Assembly: GCF_001187535.1 (NCBI RefSeq)
Contig: NZ_LFIO01000381.1
Location: 186,001-250,000, forward strand
DNA length: 64,000 nt
Reading direction: 5' to 3'
DNA from: Rhizobium ecuadorense
GTDB lineage: Bacteria; Pseudomonadota; Alphaproteobacteria; Rhizobiales; Rhizobiaceae
Shown: piece after piece, positions 20,480 through 28,832 of the stretch
How the letters are laid out: every line of letters starts with the position of its first letter
Numbering within the stretch: the first letter of the stretch is position 1
Position numbers and translations under genes: made by a program
Notes under the pieces: generated by a model
Told to the model about the DNA's origin: nothing
Databases searched by the model: none
Seen by the model: only the letters and a program-made list of their open reading frames with translations

Positions 20480-21112
20480 ATGACGAATGAAATCGGACTG
20501 GAAGGCATGCGGCTGGAAATCGCCTCCTGCCGTATCTGTCGTGACGCGCCGTTGAAAGGCCTCGCATATCGGCTGCCGCACGAGCCGCGGCCGGTGGCAG
20601 TGATTTCGTCGAGCGCACGCATCCTGATCGCCGGGCAGGCGCCCGGGCTTCGGGTGCATGAGAGCGGCCTGCCGTTCGACGATGCTTCGGGCGACCGGCT
20701 GCGGTCATGGCTCGGCGTTGATACAGCAAGCTTCTACGACCGCGACCGATTCGCCATCGTGCCGATGGGTTTCTGCTTTCCCGGCTATGACGCCGAGGGC
20801 GCGGATCTGCCGCCGCGTCGCGAATGCGCGCCGTTCTGGCGGCAACGGGTGATTGCGGCCATGCCGCAGATCGAACTGGTGCTGGTCATCGGCCAATATG
20901 CGCAGGCCTGGCATATGGGGGCGGAAAGGCGGGGCAATATGACTGAGACGGTGCGGGCGTGGCGGGACAGCCTTCTGTCCAATCGGTCGCCGGCGGTGCT
21001 GCCACTGCCGCATCCGAGCTGGCGCAACAGCGGCTGGCTGAAGCGCAATCCGTGGTTCGAGGAAGAATTGCTCCCGGTCTTGCGGGATCGGACAAAAATG
21101 CTGCTTTCCTGA
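20480..21112 (+). CDS. Uracil-DNA glycosylase family protein
   Basis: 210 residues with the UDG-superfamily fold. An N-terminal SCRICRDAPL pair of cysteines is followed by the substrate loop ILIAGQAPGLRVHESGLPF, a core VLVIGQYAQAWH and the C-terminal LPLPHPSWRNSGWLKRNPWF, where the HPS triad of the family lies. The motif set differs from classical Ung; this subgroup is usually annotated only as UDG-like, and activity on uracil is unproven. ATG 20480 follows the nuclease stop by 4 bp, so the two are probably co-transcribed. Confidence 0.87.
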   Translation: MTNEIGLEGMRLEIASCRICRDAPLKGLAYRLPHEPRPVAVISSSARILIAGQAPGLRVHESGLPFDDASGDRLRSWLGVDTASFYDRDRFAIVPMGFCFPGYDAEGADLPPRRECAPFWRQRVIAAMPQIELVLVIGQYAQAWHMGAERRGNMTETVRAWRDSLLSNRSPAVLPLPHPSWRNSGWLKRNPWFEEELLPVLRDRTKMLLS

Positions 21113-21181
21113 AACAAAATTCTTTTCGTCGGGCGGAATCGCGTTATACAAAGAAAATAATTCGAAAGGACTGTTGCTCGC

Positions 21182-21670
21182 ATGGATCGCCTCGACCGAA
21201 AAATACTGCGTCTTCTACAAGAAGATTCGACCCTGGCCGTGGCCGACCTCGCCAAAAAAGTCGGGCTGTCGACGACGCCATGCTGGCGGCGCATCCAGAA
21301 AATGGAAGAAGATGGCGTCATCAAGCGCCGAGTCGCCATCCTTGATCCGGAGAAGGTCAACACCAAGGTCACGGTCTTCGTGTCGATTCGCACGGCCACC
21401 CATTCGATCGAATGGCTGCGGCGCTTTTCCGAGGTGGTCGCCGAATTCCCCGAAGTGGTGGAATTCTACCGGATGAGCGGCGATGTCGACTATCTCCTGC
21501 GAGTCGTCGTGCCGGATATCGCCGCCTATGACGCCTTTTATAAGCGGATGATCGCCAAAATCGAGATTCGCGACGTCTCCTCCGCCTTTGCGATGGAGCA
21601 GATCAAGTATTCGACGCAACTGCCGCTCGACTATATGATTCTCGACAATGCCAAATCCAATGAGGATTGA
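21182..21670 (+). CDS. Lrp/AsnC family transcriptional regulator
   Basis: 162 residues. The N-terminal helix-turn-helix is LDRKILRLLQEDSTLAVADL with VGLSTTPCWRRIQKMEEDGVI, followed by the RAM ligand-binding domain (GDVDYLLRVVVPDIAAYDAF). Such proteins form octamers and sense amino acids. No obvious target gene is adjacent: the next gene, ropA, is 660 bp away on the same strand. The regulator may act at a distance. Confidence 0.92.
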   Translation: MDRLDRKILRLLQEDSTLAVADLAKKVGLSTTPCWRRIQKMEEDGVIKRRVAILDPEKVNTKVTVFVSIRTATHSIEWLRRFSEVVAEFPEVVEFYRMSGDVDYLLRVVVPDIAAYDAFYKRMIAKIEIRDVSSAFAMEQIKYSTQLPLDYMILDNAKSNED

Positions 21671-22330
21671 AATCGGCGTTCGGCGCACGACCCGAAGGCC
21701 TGAGGATTGTGCTATCTGAGTCGATCCGGCCACATCTGAGTGCGCCAATCCGGTAAGTGCGGAGGGGTGAAATGCGATCAAGACTGCAGAAAAGCCTCAG
21801 AAATAGCGAAAAAACGCTCGAATCCCGCCTAGGTTCGGAAAAATACATAGCCTGGTAAGAAATACGAGGCTATGTTGAATGGAACCAGTGCGCGTTGTGT
21901 CATCATTTCGTCTCATTGGTATCGAATTCAGGACACGATGTTCTAAACTGCTGCCTTGTATGTGTTGATTAGCCGGCGGTAGAGTTTATGCACTTCACCA
22001 ATATGTTCGACGGGGGTCGAACGGTGGAGAATTTGACAAATGGGGCGTAGCGTTTGCGGCTTGCGATGGAGGATTTCCGTCGCGAGGCCGCTTGGCGTTT
22101 CTGTCGTCTAGATAATTGAAATTGTTGTATAAAAATCACGTTGCCGGGGAAACTTGCTCTAGGGGGGCCATCTTGCGTGTGTCGAGAATTGCTTGAGAGG
22201 ACCTCATATGGGATGACGGTTTGGCGGTTCGATCGATCCGCACGCCGAGATGGCTGTTCAAACTGGGCCGGCTTCAAATCGACTACCCGATTGGAAGCCA
22301 GCCCCGATCGACAAAGGAATGGATTGGTAA
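21671..22330. other. 660-bp 5' region of ropA
   Basis: No gene is supported here. Base composition falls towards ropA, with A/T-rich tracts around 22110-22140 that may hold its promoter. A hairpin is seen at 21846-21874. Short frames are not convincing. Long untranslated regions are usual for outer-membrane porin genes and are a place to look for a small RNA or regulator sites. Confidence 0.5.
21846..21874. repeat. Inverted repeat in ropA upstream region
   Basis: CATAGCC (21846-21852) and GGCTATG (21868-21874) are perfectly complementary with a 15-nt A/G-rich loop. It could be a weak terminator of the Lrp transcript or an operator; no strong U-tract follows. Confidence 0.4.
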
Positions 22331-23353
22331 ATGAACATCAGAATGGTTTTGCTTGCATCAGCAGCAGCATTTGCTGCATCGACGCCGGTTCTTGCAGCTG
22401 ACGCTATCGTTGCTGCTGAGCCGGAACCGGTTGAATATGTTCGCGTCTGCGACGCTTACGGCACCGGCTACTTCTACATCCCGGGCACCGAAACCTGCCT
22501 CAAGATCGAAGGTTACATCCGTTTCCAGGTTAACGTCGGCGAAGATGTCGGCGGCGATTCGGACTGGGATGCCGTTACCCGCGGTCAGGTTCAGTTCACG
22601 GCCAAGAGCGACACCGAGTATGGTCCGCTGACCGGCGTCATCGTCATGCAGTTCAATGCTGACAACGCCACCGATCAGGACGCCATCCTCGACTCCGCTT
22701 ACCTCGACATCGCGGGCTTCCGCGCTGGTCTGTTCTACAGCTGGTGGGACGACGGCCTCTCCGGCGAAACCGACGACATCGGTTCTGTCGTAACGCTGCA
22801 TAACTCCATGCGTTACCAGTATGAAAGCGGCACCTTCTACGCCGGTCTCAGCGTCGACGAACTGGAAGACGGCGTTTACAAGGCTGGCGAAGAAGCCAAC
22901 AACGTTGGCGTTGCCTTCGGCGTCGGCGGCACGGCTGGCGCGTTCAGCTACCAGGTTACTGGCGGCTGGGACTTCGACAACGAAGATGGCGCAATCCGCG
23001 CAATGGGTACGGTTGACATCGGCCCCGGCACGCTCGGCCTCGCTGGCGTATACTCCTCCGGCCCGAACTCCTACTACTCTTCGGCTGAGTGGGCTGTTGC
23101 TGCCGAATACGCCATCAAGGCAACCGACAAGCTGAAGATCACCCCGGCCGTTCAGTACTACGGCAACTACTTCGGCGGTGGCAAGGCTGTTCCGGATGAC
23201 TACGACGGTCTCGGCGATGCTTGGAAGGTCGGTCTGACGGTTGATTACCAGATCGTCGACAACTTCTATGCCAAGGCTTCGGTTCAGTACCTCGATCCGG
23301 ATGATGGCGACGACTCCACGACGGGCTACTTCCGCCTGCAGCGTTCGTTCTAA
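22331..23353 (+). CDS. ropA: Outer-membrane porin RopA
   Basis: 340 residues, a trimeric beta-barrel porin of the alphaproteobacterial Porin_2 family. The N-terminal signal peptide (MVLLASAAAFAASTPVLA) is cleaved before ADAIV. The mature start EPVEYVRVCDAYGTGYFYIPG with its two cysteines (VCDAYG and ETCLKIEGYIRF) is characteristic of rhizobial Rop and Brucella Omp2 porins. Alternating hydrophobic strands run to the terminal Phe (LQRSF), the barrel-assembly signal. Codon use is strongly biased (for example GTT and GCT next to cytosine-ending codons), as in highly expressed genes. Two hairpins directly follow the stop. Confidence 0.95.
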   Translation: MNIRMVLLASAAAFAASTPVLAADAIVAAEPEPVEYVRVCDAYGTGYFYIPGTETCLKIEGYIRFQVNVGEDVGGDSDWDAVTRGQVQFTAKSDTEYGPLTGVIVMQFNADNATDQDAILDSAYLDIAGFRAGLFYSWWDDGLSGETDDIGSVVTLHNSMRYQYESGTFYAGLSVDELEDGVYKAGEEANNVGVAFGVGGTAGAFSYQVTGGWDFDNEDGAIRAMGTVDIGPGTLGLAGVYSSGPNSYYSSAEWAVAAEYAIKATDKLKITPAVQYYGNYFGGGKAVPDDYDGLGDAWKVGLTVDYQIVDNFYAKASVQYLDPDDGDDSTTGYFRLQRSF

Positions 23354-23389
23354 TCCACTTAGTGGATGCTCCCGGTCTTCGGACCGGGG
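23353..23389 (+). terminator. Tandem hairpins after ropA
   Basis: ATCCAC/GTGGAT (23353-23367) is followed by CCCGGTC-TTCG-GACCGGG (23371-23388), a 7-bp stem with a stable UUCG tetraloop. No U-tract follows, so this may stabilise the ropA mRNA as well as end it. Confidence 0.65.
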
Positions 23390-23802
23390 GCACTTCAAAT
23401 CAGTTTCTGATCCGAGTGACCTCCGATCAGCTACGGGGACGGGTCCGGTCTTCCCTGCCGGACCGTCCTTGCAGCGTGTTTGACACGCAGTCCTCTGGGC
23501 ATCTTTCAGAAGCCTTTTCTGAGGAGCCGAACCGGTTCGGTGCGTATCGCACGCCGGTTTCTTGCCAAGTTTGTTCTAGAGACACTCCCATTTCAATTTT
23601 CAAGCGAGCTGGATCGGTCGACAGCATCGTCGCGCGCACGCAACTGTTGGTCTCTTCCGTTTTGGCCGTCGGCCGGCGTTGCCGTAACAGGTCGCGCAAA
23701 GAAAATCCAATGCCGACAATGTGATTACAGCTTTTTGGGAGAGGGGATACAACCTCTGCAGGGGGCCGGCATTCATTTCCTCCTCGCGGGCAGCTTGTTC
23801 TT
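23354..23802. other. Intergenic region between ropA and LysR gene
   Basis: 449 bp. Apart from the two ropA hairpins no gene or clear repeat is seen; short frames are not convincing. The last 100 bp should contain the promoter of the LysR gene. Confidence 0.4.
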
Positions 23803-24702
23803 ATGGACGATCTCAATGACTACTATTATTTCGCCGCTGTCGTCTCCAGCGGCGGCTTCGCTTCTGCAAGTCGCGATCTCAAGATCCCGCGATCGAAGCT
23901 GAGCAGGCGGGTCAGCCGCCTTGAGGAAGGGCTTGGCGCAAGGCTAATAGAACGCTCGACACGCCATTTCCGGGTGACGGAGATCGGTCAGGCTTTCTAC
24001 GAAAGATGCCAGACCATTTTACAAGAAGCCGACCGCGCCAAGTCGATCGTCAGCGAGGCTCAATCCGATCCGCAAGGTGTGGTGCGGATGGGCTGCCCGC
24101 TCGGCCTCGTCGATATCTCCGTCGGCGGAATCCTGCCTGAATTCCTGGAACGCTATCCGAAGATCAAGCTGCAGATCATCGGCTCCGACCGGCGCGCCGA
24201 CCTCATCAACGAACGGATCGATCTTGAGGTGAGGGCAACCAACGAGCCGGAGACGCAGACGAGCTTGACGATGCGCAAGCTCGAGCGGGCGCGGCGTATT
24301 CTGGTCGCAAGTCCCTCGCTGGTCGAGCGCACCGGCGGCCTGAATTGTGTGGACGAACTCGCCGAGCTTCCGACGCTGGCCATGACGTCATGGGTGTCGT
24401 TCCACAGCTGGGAATTGATCGGACCGAATGATGCCAAACGGGTGATTCGGCATCAGCCGCGGCTCACCTGCCGCAGCATGACCGCCATCCTCGACGCGGC
24501 CCGTGCCGGTCTCGGCTTCGGGCTTTTGCTCGAAAGCGCCTGCGAAGCCGATCTCCAGACCGGCAGACTGGTGCGGGTGCTGCCGGATTGGCAGTCGGAG
24601 GAGAGCCAGTTTTATATCGTCTTCACGACCGCCAAGGGCATGCCGCCGGCAGTGAGGGTGCTGATCGATTTCCTGGTCGAAAAATCCCGGCAGCATTCAT
24701 AA
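23803..24702 (+). CDS. LysR-family transcriptional regulator
   Basis: 299 residues. The helix-turn-helix reads YYYFAAVVSSGGFASASRDL and IPRSKLSRRVSRLEEGLG, then LIERSTRHFRVTEIG. The effector domain contains DLINERIDLEVRAT and MTAILDAARAGLGFGLL, as in the CrgA/DntR-like branch, many of which control stress- or aromatic-responsive enzymes. There is no divergent partner: ropA lies upstream on the same strand and the convergent AlkD-like gene lies downstream. Its target is unknown. Confidence 0.9.
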   Translation: MDDLNDYYYFAAVVSSGGFASASRDLKIPRSKLSRRVSRLEEGLGARLIERSTRHFRVTEIGQAFYERCQTILQEADRAKSIVSEAQSDPQGVVRMGCPLGLVDISVGGILPEFLERYPKIKLQIIGSDRRADLINERIDLEVRATNEPETQTSLTMRKLERARRILVASPSLVERTGGLNCVDELAELPTLAMTSWVSFHSWELIGPNDAKRVIRHQPRLTCRSMTAILDAARAGLGFGLLLESACEADLQTGRLVRVLPDWQSEESQFYIVFTTAKGMPPAVRVLIDFLVEKSRQHS

Positions 24703-24747
24703 GGCAGCATTGACGAAGAAGGGCTTCAGCTTGACGCCTGCATGCGT

Positions 24748-25431
24748 TTATTTCAGCCGTGTCGTTAGCTTTTCGCCGGCCAATTCCTTGACGGCGTCCT
24801 TGCCGATCCAGCGGGCAGTTTTGTCAGAGCTTTCCGCGAGCGCCCTTGCAAGGGCGAGCGCCGGCGTATGGCAGGCGAGATTGCGCTTGCCGATGCTGCG
24901 GAGCGCCCAATTGATCGCCTTGCGCACGAAGTTCCGAGGGTCGCCCGAATGGGCTCTGATCAGCGGCAGCCAGGCAAGGATGCTGGTGTCGGGCTCTGTC
25001 TTGCGATGGACGGCGGCGCCTGCAATCATGGCGAAGGCAGTGCGCCTGACAAATTCGCGCTCGTCGTCAGCGAATTCTGCGATGAGTTCGTCCAGCCGGG
25101 CCTCGACGAAAAGGTCGGCAGCGCAATCGACGATTTCCCAGGAGTTGAAATCATTGGTCCAATTCCGGGCTTCTTCCGCCGTCAGCCGGCTCGGCTCGGC
25201 TGTAAAGAGGGCGAGCAGACGGGCTTCGCGGATGTCGCTACGCCAGAGATTCATTGCTCTGGCGTGATCCTTCTTCGCTTGCCTGGCGATCGCCTTGACA
25301 TCGGGATTGGGAATGCCGAGGGCGCTGGTGGTGACGATGCCGAAGCGCGCCATGCCGGCGATATTCTCCTCCGAACGCAGCGTTTCGAGATGCGCGATCA
25401 GTTCGGCTGCATCGGAGGAGGGGGCAATCAT
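24748..25431 (-). CDS. AlkD-like DNA glycosylase (HEAT-repeat)
   Basis: 227 residues, almost all helical, matching the DNA alkylation repair family AlkD, which excises positively charged N3- and N7-alkylpurines without flipping the base. The key segment FNSWEIVDCAADLF corresponds to the conserved W-x-x-VD region carrying the catalytic Asp. Later REFVRRTAFAMIAG and RNFVRKAINWALRSIG are typical HEAT helices with DNA-contacting Arg/Lys. Its start overlaps the stop of the dehydrogenase gene by 4 bp. A MGMT-like gene lies divergent from this operon, so an alkylation-damage theme is possible. Confidence 0.88.
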   Translation of the reverse strand: MIAPSSDAAELIAHLETLRSEENIAGMARFGIVTTSALGIPNPDVKAIARQAKKDHARAMNLWRSDIREARLLALFTAEPSRLTAEEARNWTNDFNSWEIVDCAADLFVEARLDELIAEFADDEREFVRRTAFAMIAGAAVHRKTEPDTSILAWLPLIRAHSGDPRNFVRKAINWALRSIGKRNLACHTPALALARALAESSDKTARWIGKDAVKELAGEKLTTRLK

Positions 25432-26297
25432 TTTTCGAGACGGGCGAGCAGCGAGGATGTATCCCAGCGATTGCCGCCCATCGCCTGGACGTCGCCATAG
25501 AACTGGTCGACGAGGGCGGTGACCGGCAGCTTGGCGCCGTTGCGGCGGGATTCGGTGAGCACGATTCCGAGATCCTTGCGCATCCAGTCGACCGCGAAGC
25601 CGAAATCATATTTGCCCGCGTTCATGGTCTTGTGGCGGTTTTCCATCTGCCAGGAGCCCGCCGCACCCTTGGAAATCACCTCGACGACCTTTTCGATATC
25701 AAGGCCGGCGCGCTTGCCGAAATGCAGCCCTTCGGCAAGCCCCTGGACGAGGCCGGCGATGCAGATCTGGTTGACCATCTTGGTCAGTTGGCCAGAGCCT
25801 GCCGGCCCCATCAGGCCGACCATGCGGGCATAGGCGTCGATAACGGGCCTGGCGCGTTCGAAGGCGGCCTCGTCGCCGCCGCACATCACGGTCAGGACGC
25901 CGTTTTCAGCGCCGGCTTGGCCGCCGGAAACGGGAGCGTCGATGAAATCGACGCCTTTTTCCTTGGCCGCGGCATAAAGTTCGCGGGCGACCTCGGCGCT
26001 GGCGGTGGTGTTGTCGATCAGCACCGACCCCGGCCTCATGCCGTGCAGGACGCCGTTTTCTCCCGATGTCACCGACCGGAGATCTTCGTCATTGCCGACG
26101 CAGACGAAGACGAAATCGGCGCCTGCGGCAGCCTCGGCCGGGGTGGATGCGGATTTGCCGGAGAATTTTTCTGCCCAGGCGACGGCTTTTTCGGCCGTAC
26201 GATTATAGACGGTGACATCGTGGCCGCCCTTCGTCTTCAGATGACCGGCCATGGGAAAACCCATGACGCCGAGACCGATGAATGCGACTTTAGCCAT
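25428..26297 (-). CDS. 3-hydroxyisobutyrate dehydrogenase-like NAD(P)-dependent oxidoreductase
   Basis: 289 residues of the beta-hydroxyacid dehydrogenase family. Cofactor loop FIGLGVMGFPMAGHL lies at the N-terminus, substrate loop DAPVSGGQAGAENGVLTVMCGG in the middle, and the catalytic Lys in GSGQLTKMVNQI. Relatives reduce or oxidise 3-hydroxyisobutyrate, tartronate semialdehyde or succinic semialdehyde. ATG 26297 gives the standard N-terminus; the 48 extra residues of a longer frame are not conserved-looking. It is the first gene of a two-gene operon with the AlkD-like protein. Confidence 0.9.
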   Translation of the reverse strand: MAKVAFIGLGVMGFPMAGHLKTKGGHDVTVYNRTAEKAVAWAEKFSGKSASTPAEAAAGADFVFVCVGNDEDLRSVTSGENGVLHGMRPGSVLIDNTTASAEVARELYAAAKEKGVDFIDAPVSGGQAGAENGVLTVMCGGDEAAFERARPVIDAYARMVGLMGPAGSGQLTKMVNQICIAGLVQGLAEGLHFGKRAGLDIEKVVEVISKGAAGSWQMENRHKTMNAGKYDFGFAVDWMRKDLGIVLTESRRNGAKLPVTALVDQFYGDVQAMGGNRWDTSSLLARLEK

Positions 26298-26458
26298 ATG
26301 TCCTGTCCTTATCCGGAGTGCGAGGCCCTGAGGATTAACCGAAACGGCCGGGGCAGAAAAGCCGTGAAGACGGACTTCCTTGCGATAGACGGATATGAGG
26401 CTGGTCGCCGTTCGCCTCAGCCCTAGATGGGAACCAGGCAAATGTGTACGGGGATGAC

Positions 26459-26830
26459 ATGCGCGAAGTTCCGACGATCGAGCCGCGGCGTAAAGGCCGC
26501 AGTGGAATGCAGTCGATGCTTATTCCATCGCAGCAGATGGTCGCAGAAGAGATTCGATCGGCGCAGCAAGGTGTTTTCACCGAGCTTGGCATCCTTCGCC
26601 GCCGCCTCGCTGCCGAATACGGGGCGGACGCCTGTTGTCCGGTCACCGTGCAGCGGCATCTGCGCGCGATTGCCGATCTGTCCTTCCTCGCGCTGCAAAA
26701 GGGTGAACCGGTTTCGACGATCACGCCCTATTGGCGCATGGTCGATCCCACCAGCCTGCTGGCGAGGCGCCTTGCCGGCGGGGCCGGCTTTATCCGGGAG
26801 CGGCTGGCTGCCGAACGTCGGGAGGGATAG
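26459..26830 (+). CDS. MGMT-like (alkyltransferase-like) protein
   Basis: About 123 residues. The order of segments, MLIPSQQMVAEEI, then LRRRLAAEYGADACCPVT, then ITPYWRMVDPTSLLARRLAGG, follows a family annotated as MGMT-family proteins, related in fold to O6-methylguanine-DNA methyltransferases. The classical PCHRV active-site motif is not seen, so it is probably not a suicide methyltransferase; it may recognise alkylated DNA, as ATL proteins do. The start could also be GTG 26444. It is divergent from the operon holding an AlkD-like glycosylase. The family call rests on remembered motif order. Confidence 0.6.
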   Translation: MREVPTIEPRRKGRSGMQSMLIPSQQMVAEEIRSAQQGVFTELGILRRRLAAEYGADACCPVTVQRHLRAIADLSFLALQKGEPVSTITPYWRMVDPTSLLARRLAGGAGFIRERLAAERREG

Positions 26831-26928
26831 CGAAAGAAGGCCGCTATCGGCAGGCGCTTGCCGACGAGCAACAGAACGGGAAAAATTATTCCTCGAAGCG
26901 GACGACAATGGAAAATTGATATTGTCGA

Positions 26929-26934
26929 TATAAT
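26929..26934 (+). promoter_or_regulatory. Possible -10 element for ssuD leader transcript
   Basis: A perfect TATAAT in an A/T-rich stretch about 250 bp before ssuD. No good TTGACA-type -35 was found at standard spacing, so confidence is low. Confidence 0.3.
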
Positions 26935-27015
26935 TTGTAGTCTATGGCAATATTCCGGCGATCGAAGGCGACTCCCGCTTCCTGCCAGCCGCGATCGATC
27001 GACAGGATATTTCAG

Positions 27016-27135
27016 ATGTTCACGCGCAACCAAAGCCCCGGCATTCGCTCCGCCGCCACCGCGATCCTCCTAAGCATCCGCGTGGCGGCGCGCCAGATAT
27101 GTCCTGCATGTGGTCGCATGCCGGAGGCCAGCTAA
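27016..27135 (+). CDS. Short Cys-containing ORF, possible ssuD leader peptide
   Basis: A 39-codon ORF (starts MFTRNQSPGIRS, ends RQICPACGRMPEAS) with AGGA 8 nt before ATG 27016 and a stop 45 bp before ssuD. It carries two Cys codons close together near its end. Placement and Cys content fit a leader peptide sensing cysteine supply ahead of a sulfur-scavenging gene. No clear terminator/antiterminator pair was found, so the role is an inference. Confidence 0.4.
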   Translation: MFTRNQSPGIRSAATAILLSIRVAARQICPACGRMPEAS

Positions 27136-27180
27136 ACCGCGCGGGCTGATTTTCGAATTTCGCAGCAAAGGACCGTTTCC

Positions 27181-28356
27181 ATGACCGCCACATCCGATCC
27201 CATCAATTTCCTCTGGTTCATCCCGACATCGGGCGACGGCACCTATCTCGGTTCCGCCGATCTCAACCGCGCGCCCGAGATCGGCTATCTCACGCAGATC
27301 GCCCAGGCCGTCGACCGGCTCGGCTATTCCGGCGTGCTGTTGCCGACAGGGGTTGCCTGCGAGGAATCCTTCGTGACGGCAGCGGCGCTCGCAGCCAAGA
27401 CCGAGAAGCTGCAGTTCCTGGTGGCGATCCGCCCCGGCACGGCGTCGCCGGCCTATTACGCGCGCCTGGCGACGACGCTCGACCGCATCTCCAACGGCCG
27501 CCTGCTGCTCAATATCGTCGTCGGCGGCAGCCCGGCCGAGCTTGCCGGTGACGGCATCCATCTCGAACATGACGAGCGTTATGCCCATGCCGAGGAGTTC
27601 TTCACCGTCTTCGAGGAACTGCTGGACAAGGGCACGGCGAGCTTTGACGGAAAATATATCAAAGCGACCAACGCGCGCCTTGGCTTTCCCTCGGTGCAGA
27701 ACCCGCGCCCGCCGCTCTATTTCGGCGGCTCGTCGGATGCCGGCATCGATTTCTCGGTCGGCCGCGTCGACAAGTATCTGACCTGGGGTGAGCCGCCGGC
27801 GCAGGTGGCCGAAAAGGTCGCCAAGGTGCGCAAGGCCGCCGCCGAGCGTGGCCGTGAGGTGAGCTTTGGTATCCGCCTGCATTTCATCGTGCGCGAAACC
27901 GACGAAGAGGCATGGGAGGCGGCGGAGCGGCTGATCCGCCACCTCGACGACGATACCATCCGCGAGGCGCAGGAGCGCTTCGTCCATGAATCCGACTCGG
28001 TCGGCCAGAAGCGCATGGCTGCCCTTCACGGCGGCCGCCGTGACAAGCTCGAGGTCTCGCCGAATCTCTGGGCTGGCGTCGGTCTGGTGCGCGCTGGCGC
28101 CGGCACGGCGCTTGTGGGCTCGCCGAAGACGGTGGCCGCGCGCCTTGCGGAATACCAGGAGATCGGCATCGATACGGTGATCGGCTCCGGTTATCCGCAC
28201 CTTGAAGAAGCCTATCGCGTCGCCGAGTTGCTCTTCCCTGAGCTCGGCATCACCCGCGAGCAGCAGCGCCTGGCCTTCAACAACGAGTTCGGCCGCAAGC
28301 AGGTTTTCGCAGGCGGCAGCCATGGCGGCAATCTGAAGGTCGTTTCCGGTTCCTGA
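27181..28356 (+). CDS. ssuD: FMNH2-dependent alkanesulfonate monooxygenase
   Basis: 391 residues, a luciferase-like TIM barrel that cleaves alkanesulfonates to aldehyde and sulfite using FMNH2 and O2. The N-terminus [17 protein letters not shown], the Cys in [11 protein letters not shown] (about 60), the paired Arg/His in [16 protein letters not shown] and the [13 protein letters not shown] segment match SsuD closely. The FMN reductase and transporter genes usually linked to it are not nearby, so a reductase from elsewhere must supply FMNH2. It is monocistronic, with a strong terminator behind it. Expression is expected under sulfate or cysteine shortage. Confidence 0.93.
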   Translation: MTATSDPINFLWFIPTSGDGTYLGSADLNRAPEIGYLTQIAQAVDRLGYSGVLLPTGVACEESFVTAAALAAKTEKLQFLVAIRPGTASPAYYARLATTLDRISNGRLLLNIVVGGSPAELAGDGIHLEHDERYAHAEEFFTVFEELLDKGTASFDGKYIKATNARLGFPSVQNPRPPLYFGGSSDAGIDFSVGRVDKYLTWGEPPAQVAEKVAKVRKAAAERGREVSFGIRLHFIVRETDEEAWEAAERLIRHLDDDTIREAQERFVHESDSVGQKRMAALHGGRRDKLEVSPNLWAGVGLVRAGAGTALVGSPKTVAARLAEYQEIGIDTVIGSGYPHLEEAYRVAELLFPELGITREQQRLAFNNEFGRKQVFAGGSHGGNLKVVSGS

Positions 28357-28383
28357 GGTCGAACGAAGCGGGTAAGTCTGAAT

Positions 28384-28416
28384 CGCCGGAAGCCGCCCGT
28401 GGCTTTCGGCGTTTTT
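28384..28416 (+). terminator. Intrinsic terminator of ssuD
   Basis: An 11-bp stem CGCCGGAAGCC/GGCTTTCGGCG (one G-U pair) with a 6-nt loop is followed directly by TTTTT (28412-28416). Confidence 0.9.
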
Positions 28417-28589
28417 ACTGTATGAGGTGCTGGCGAGTTAGGTCGTGTCTGACGGCGATCCTGCCGCGACTGTCCGGAGGGCCGGTTATGATTGCGCGAC
28501 CTGACGCCAAGCCGGACTCTGAAGGTCAACACATCCATCTATAAATTTTTATCGGCTTTTTGAAGCATGTTGCAATTTAGATCAACTAT

Positions 28590-28609
28590 GAGATGTATAA
28601 AGACATCTC
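28590..28609. repeat. Inverted repeat upstream of Hsp70-type gene
   Basis: GAGATGT (28590-28596) and ACATCTC (28603-28609) are separated by 6 nt. The symmetry suits an operator for a dimeric regulator. It is not the CIRCE consensus. Confidence 0.35.
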
Positions 28610-28832
28610 GCCTGTTATTGAGAATGCATCCCACACCCTCCAAATATCCAGTTCCCGTCAATCGTTGGTCGCCCAAAGCGCATTTTTGCTCGCCGCCCGG
28701 CTTCATGCCGTACCGAGTCGAACACGCAGTGCGGCCAGTTCTCGAACTAGGATGACCCGCGCGGGATAGAAGACGACCCATTGTTTCCATCCAGGTAGCG
28801 GGCGCGCCACCCTATTCGTATTTGAGGTTTTT

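Larger units (their letters stand above)
26831..27180. other. Leader region upstream of ssuD
   Basis: 350 bp holding an A/T-rich patch with TATAAT at 26929-26934 and a short ORF at 27016-27135. Composition here differs from the coding flanks. The region looks regulatory rather than coding for a normal protein. Confidence 0.5.
28357..28832. other. Intergenic region before the chaperone operon
   Basis: 476 bp including the ssuD terminator. From about 28540 it is notably A/T-rich and likely holds the promoter of the Hsp70 gene. A 7-bp inverted repeat lies at 28590-28609. No gene is supported. Confidence 0.5.

Noticed and set aside
21671..22330. AbcR-type small RNA downstream of the Lrp gene
   Set aside because: No CUCCCA-type loop motif or strong terminator was found, so no RNA gene can be supported.
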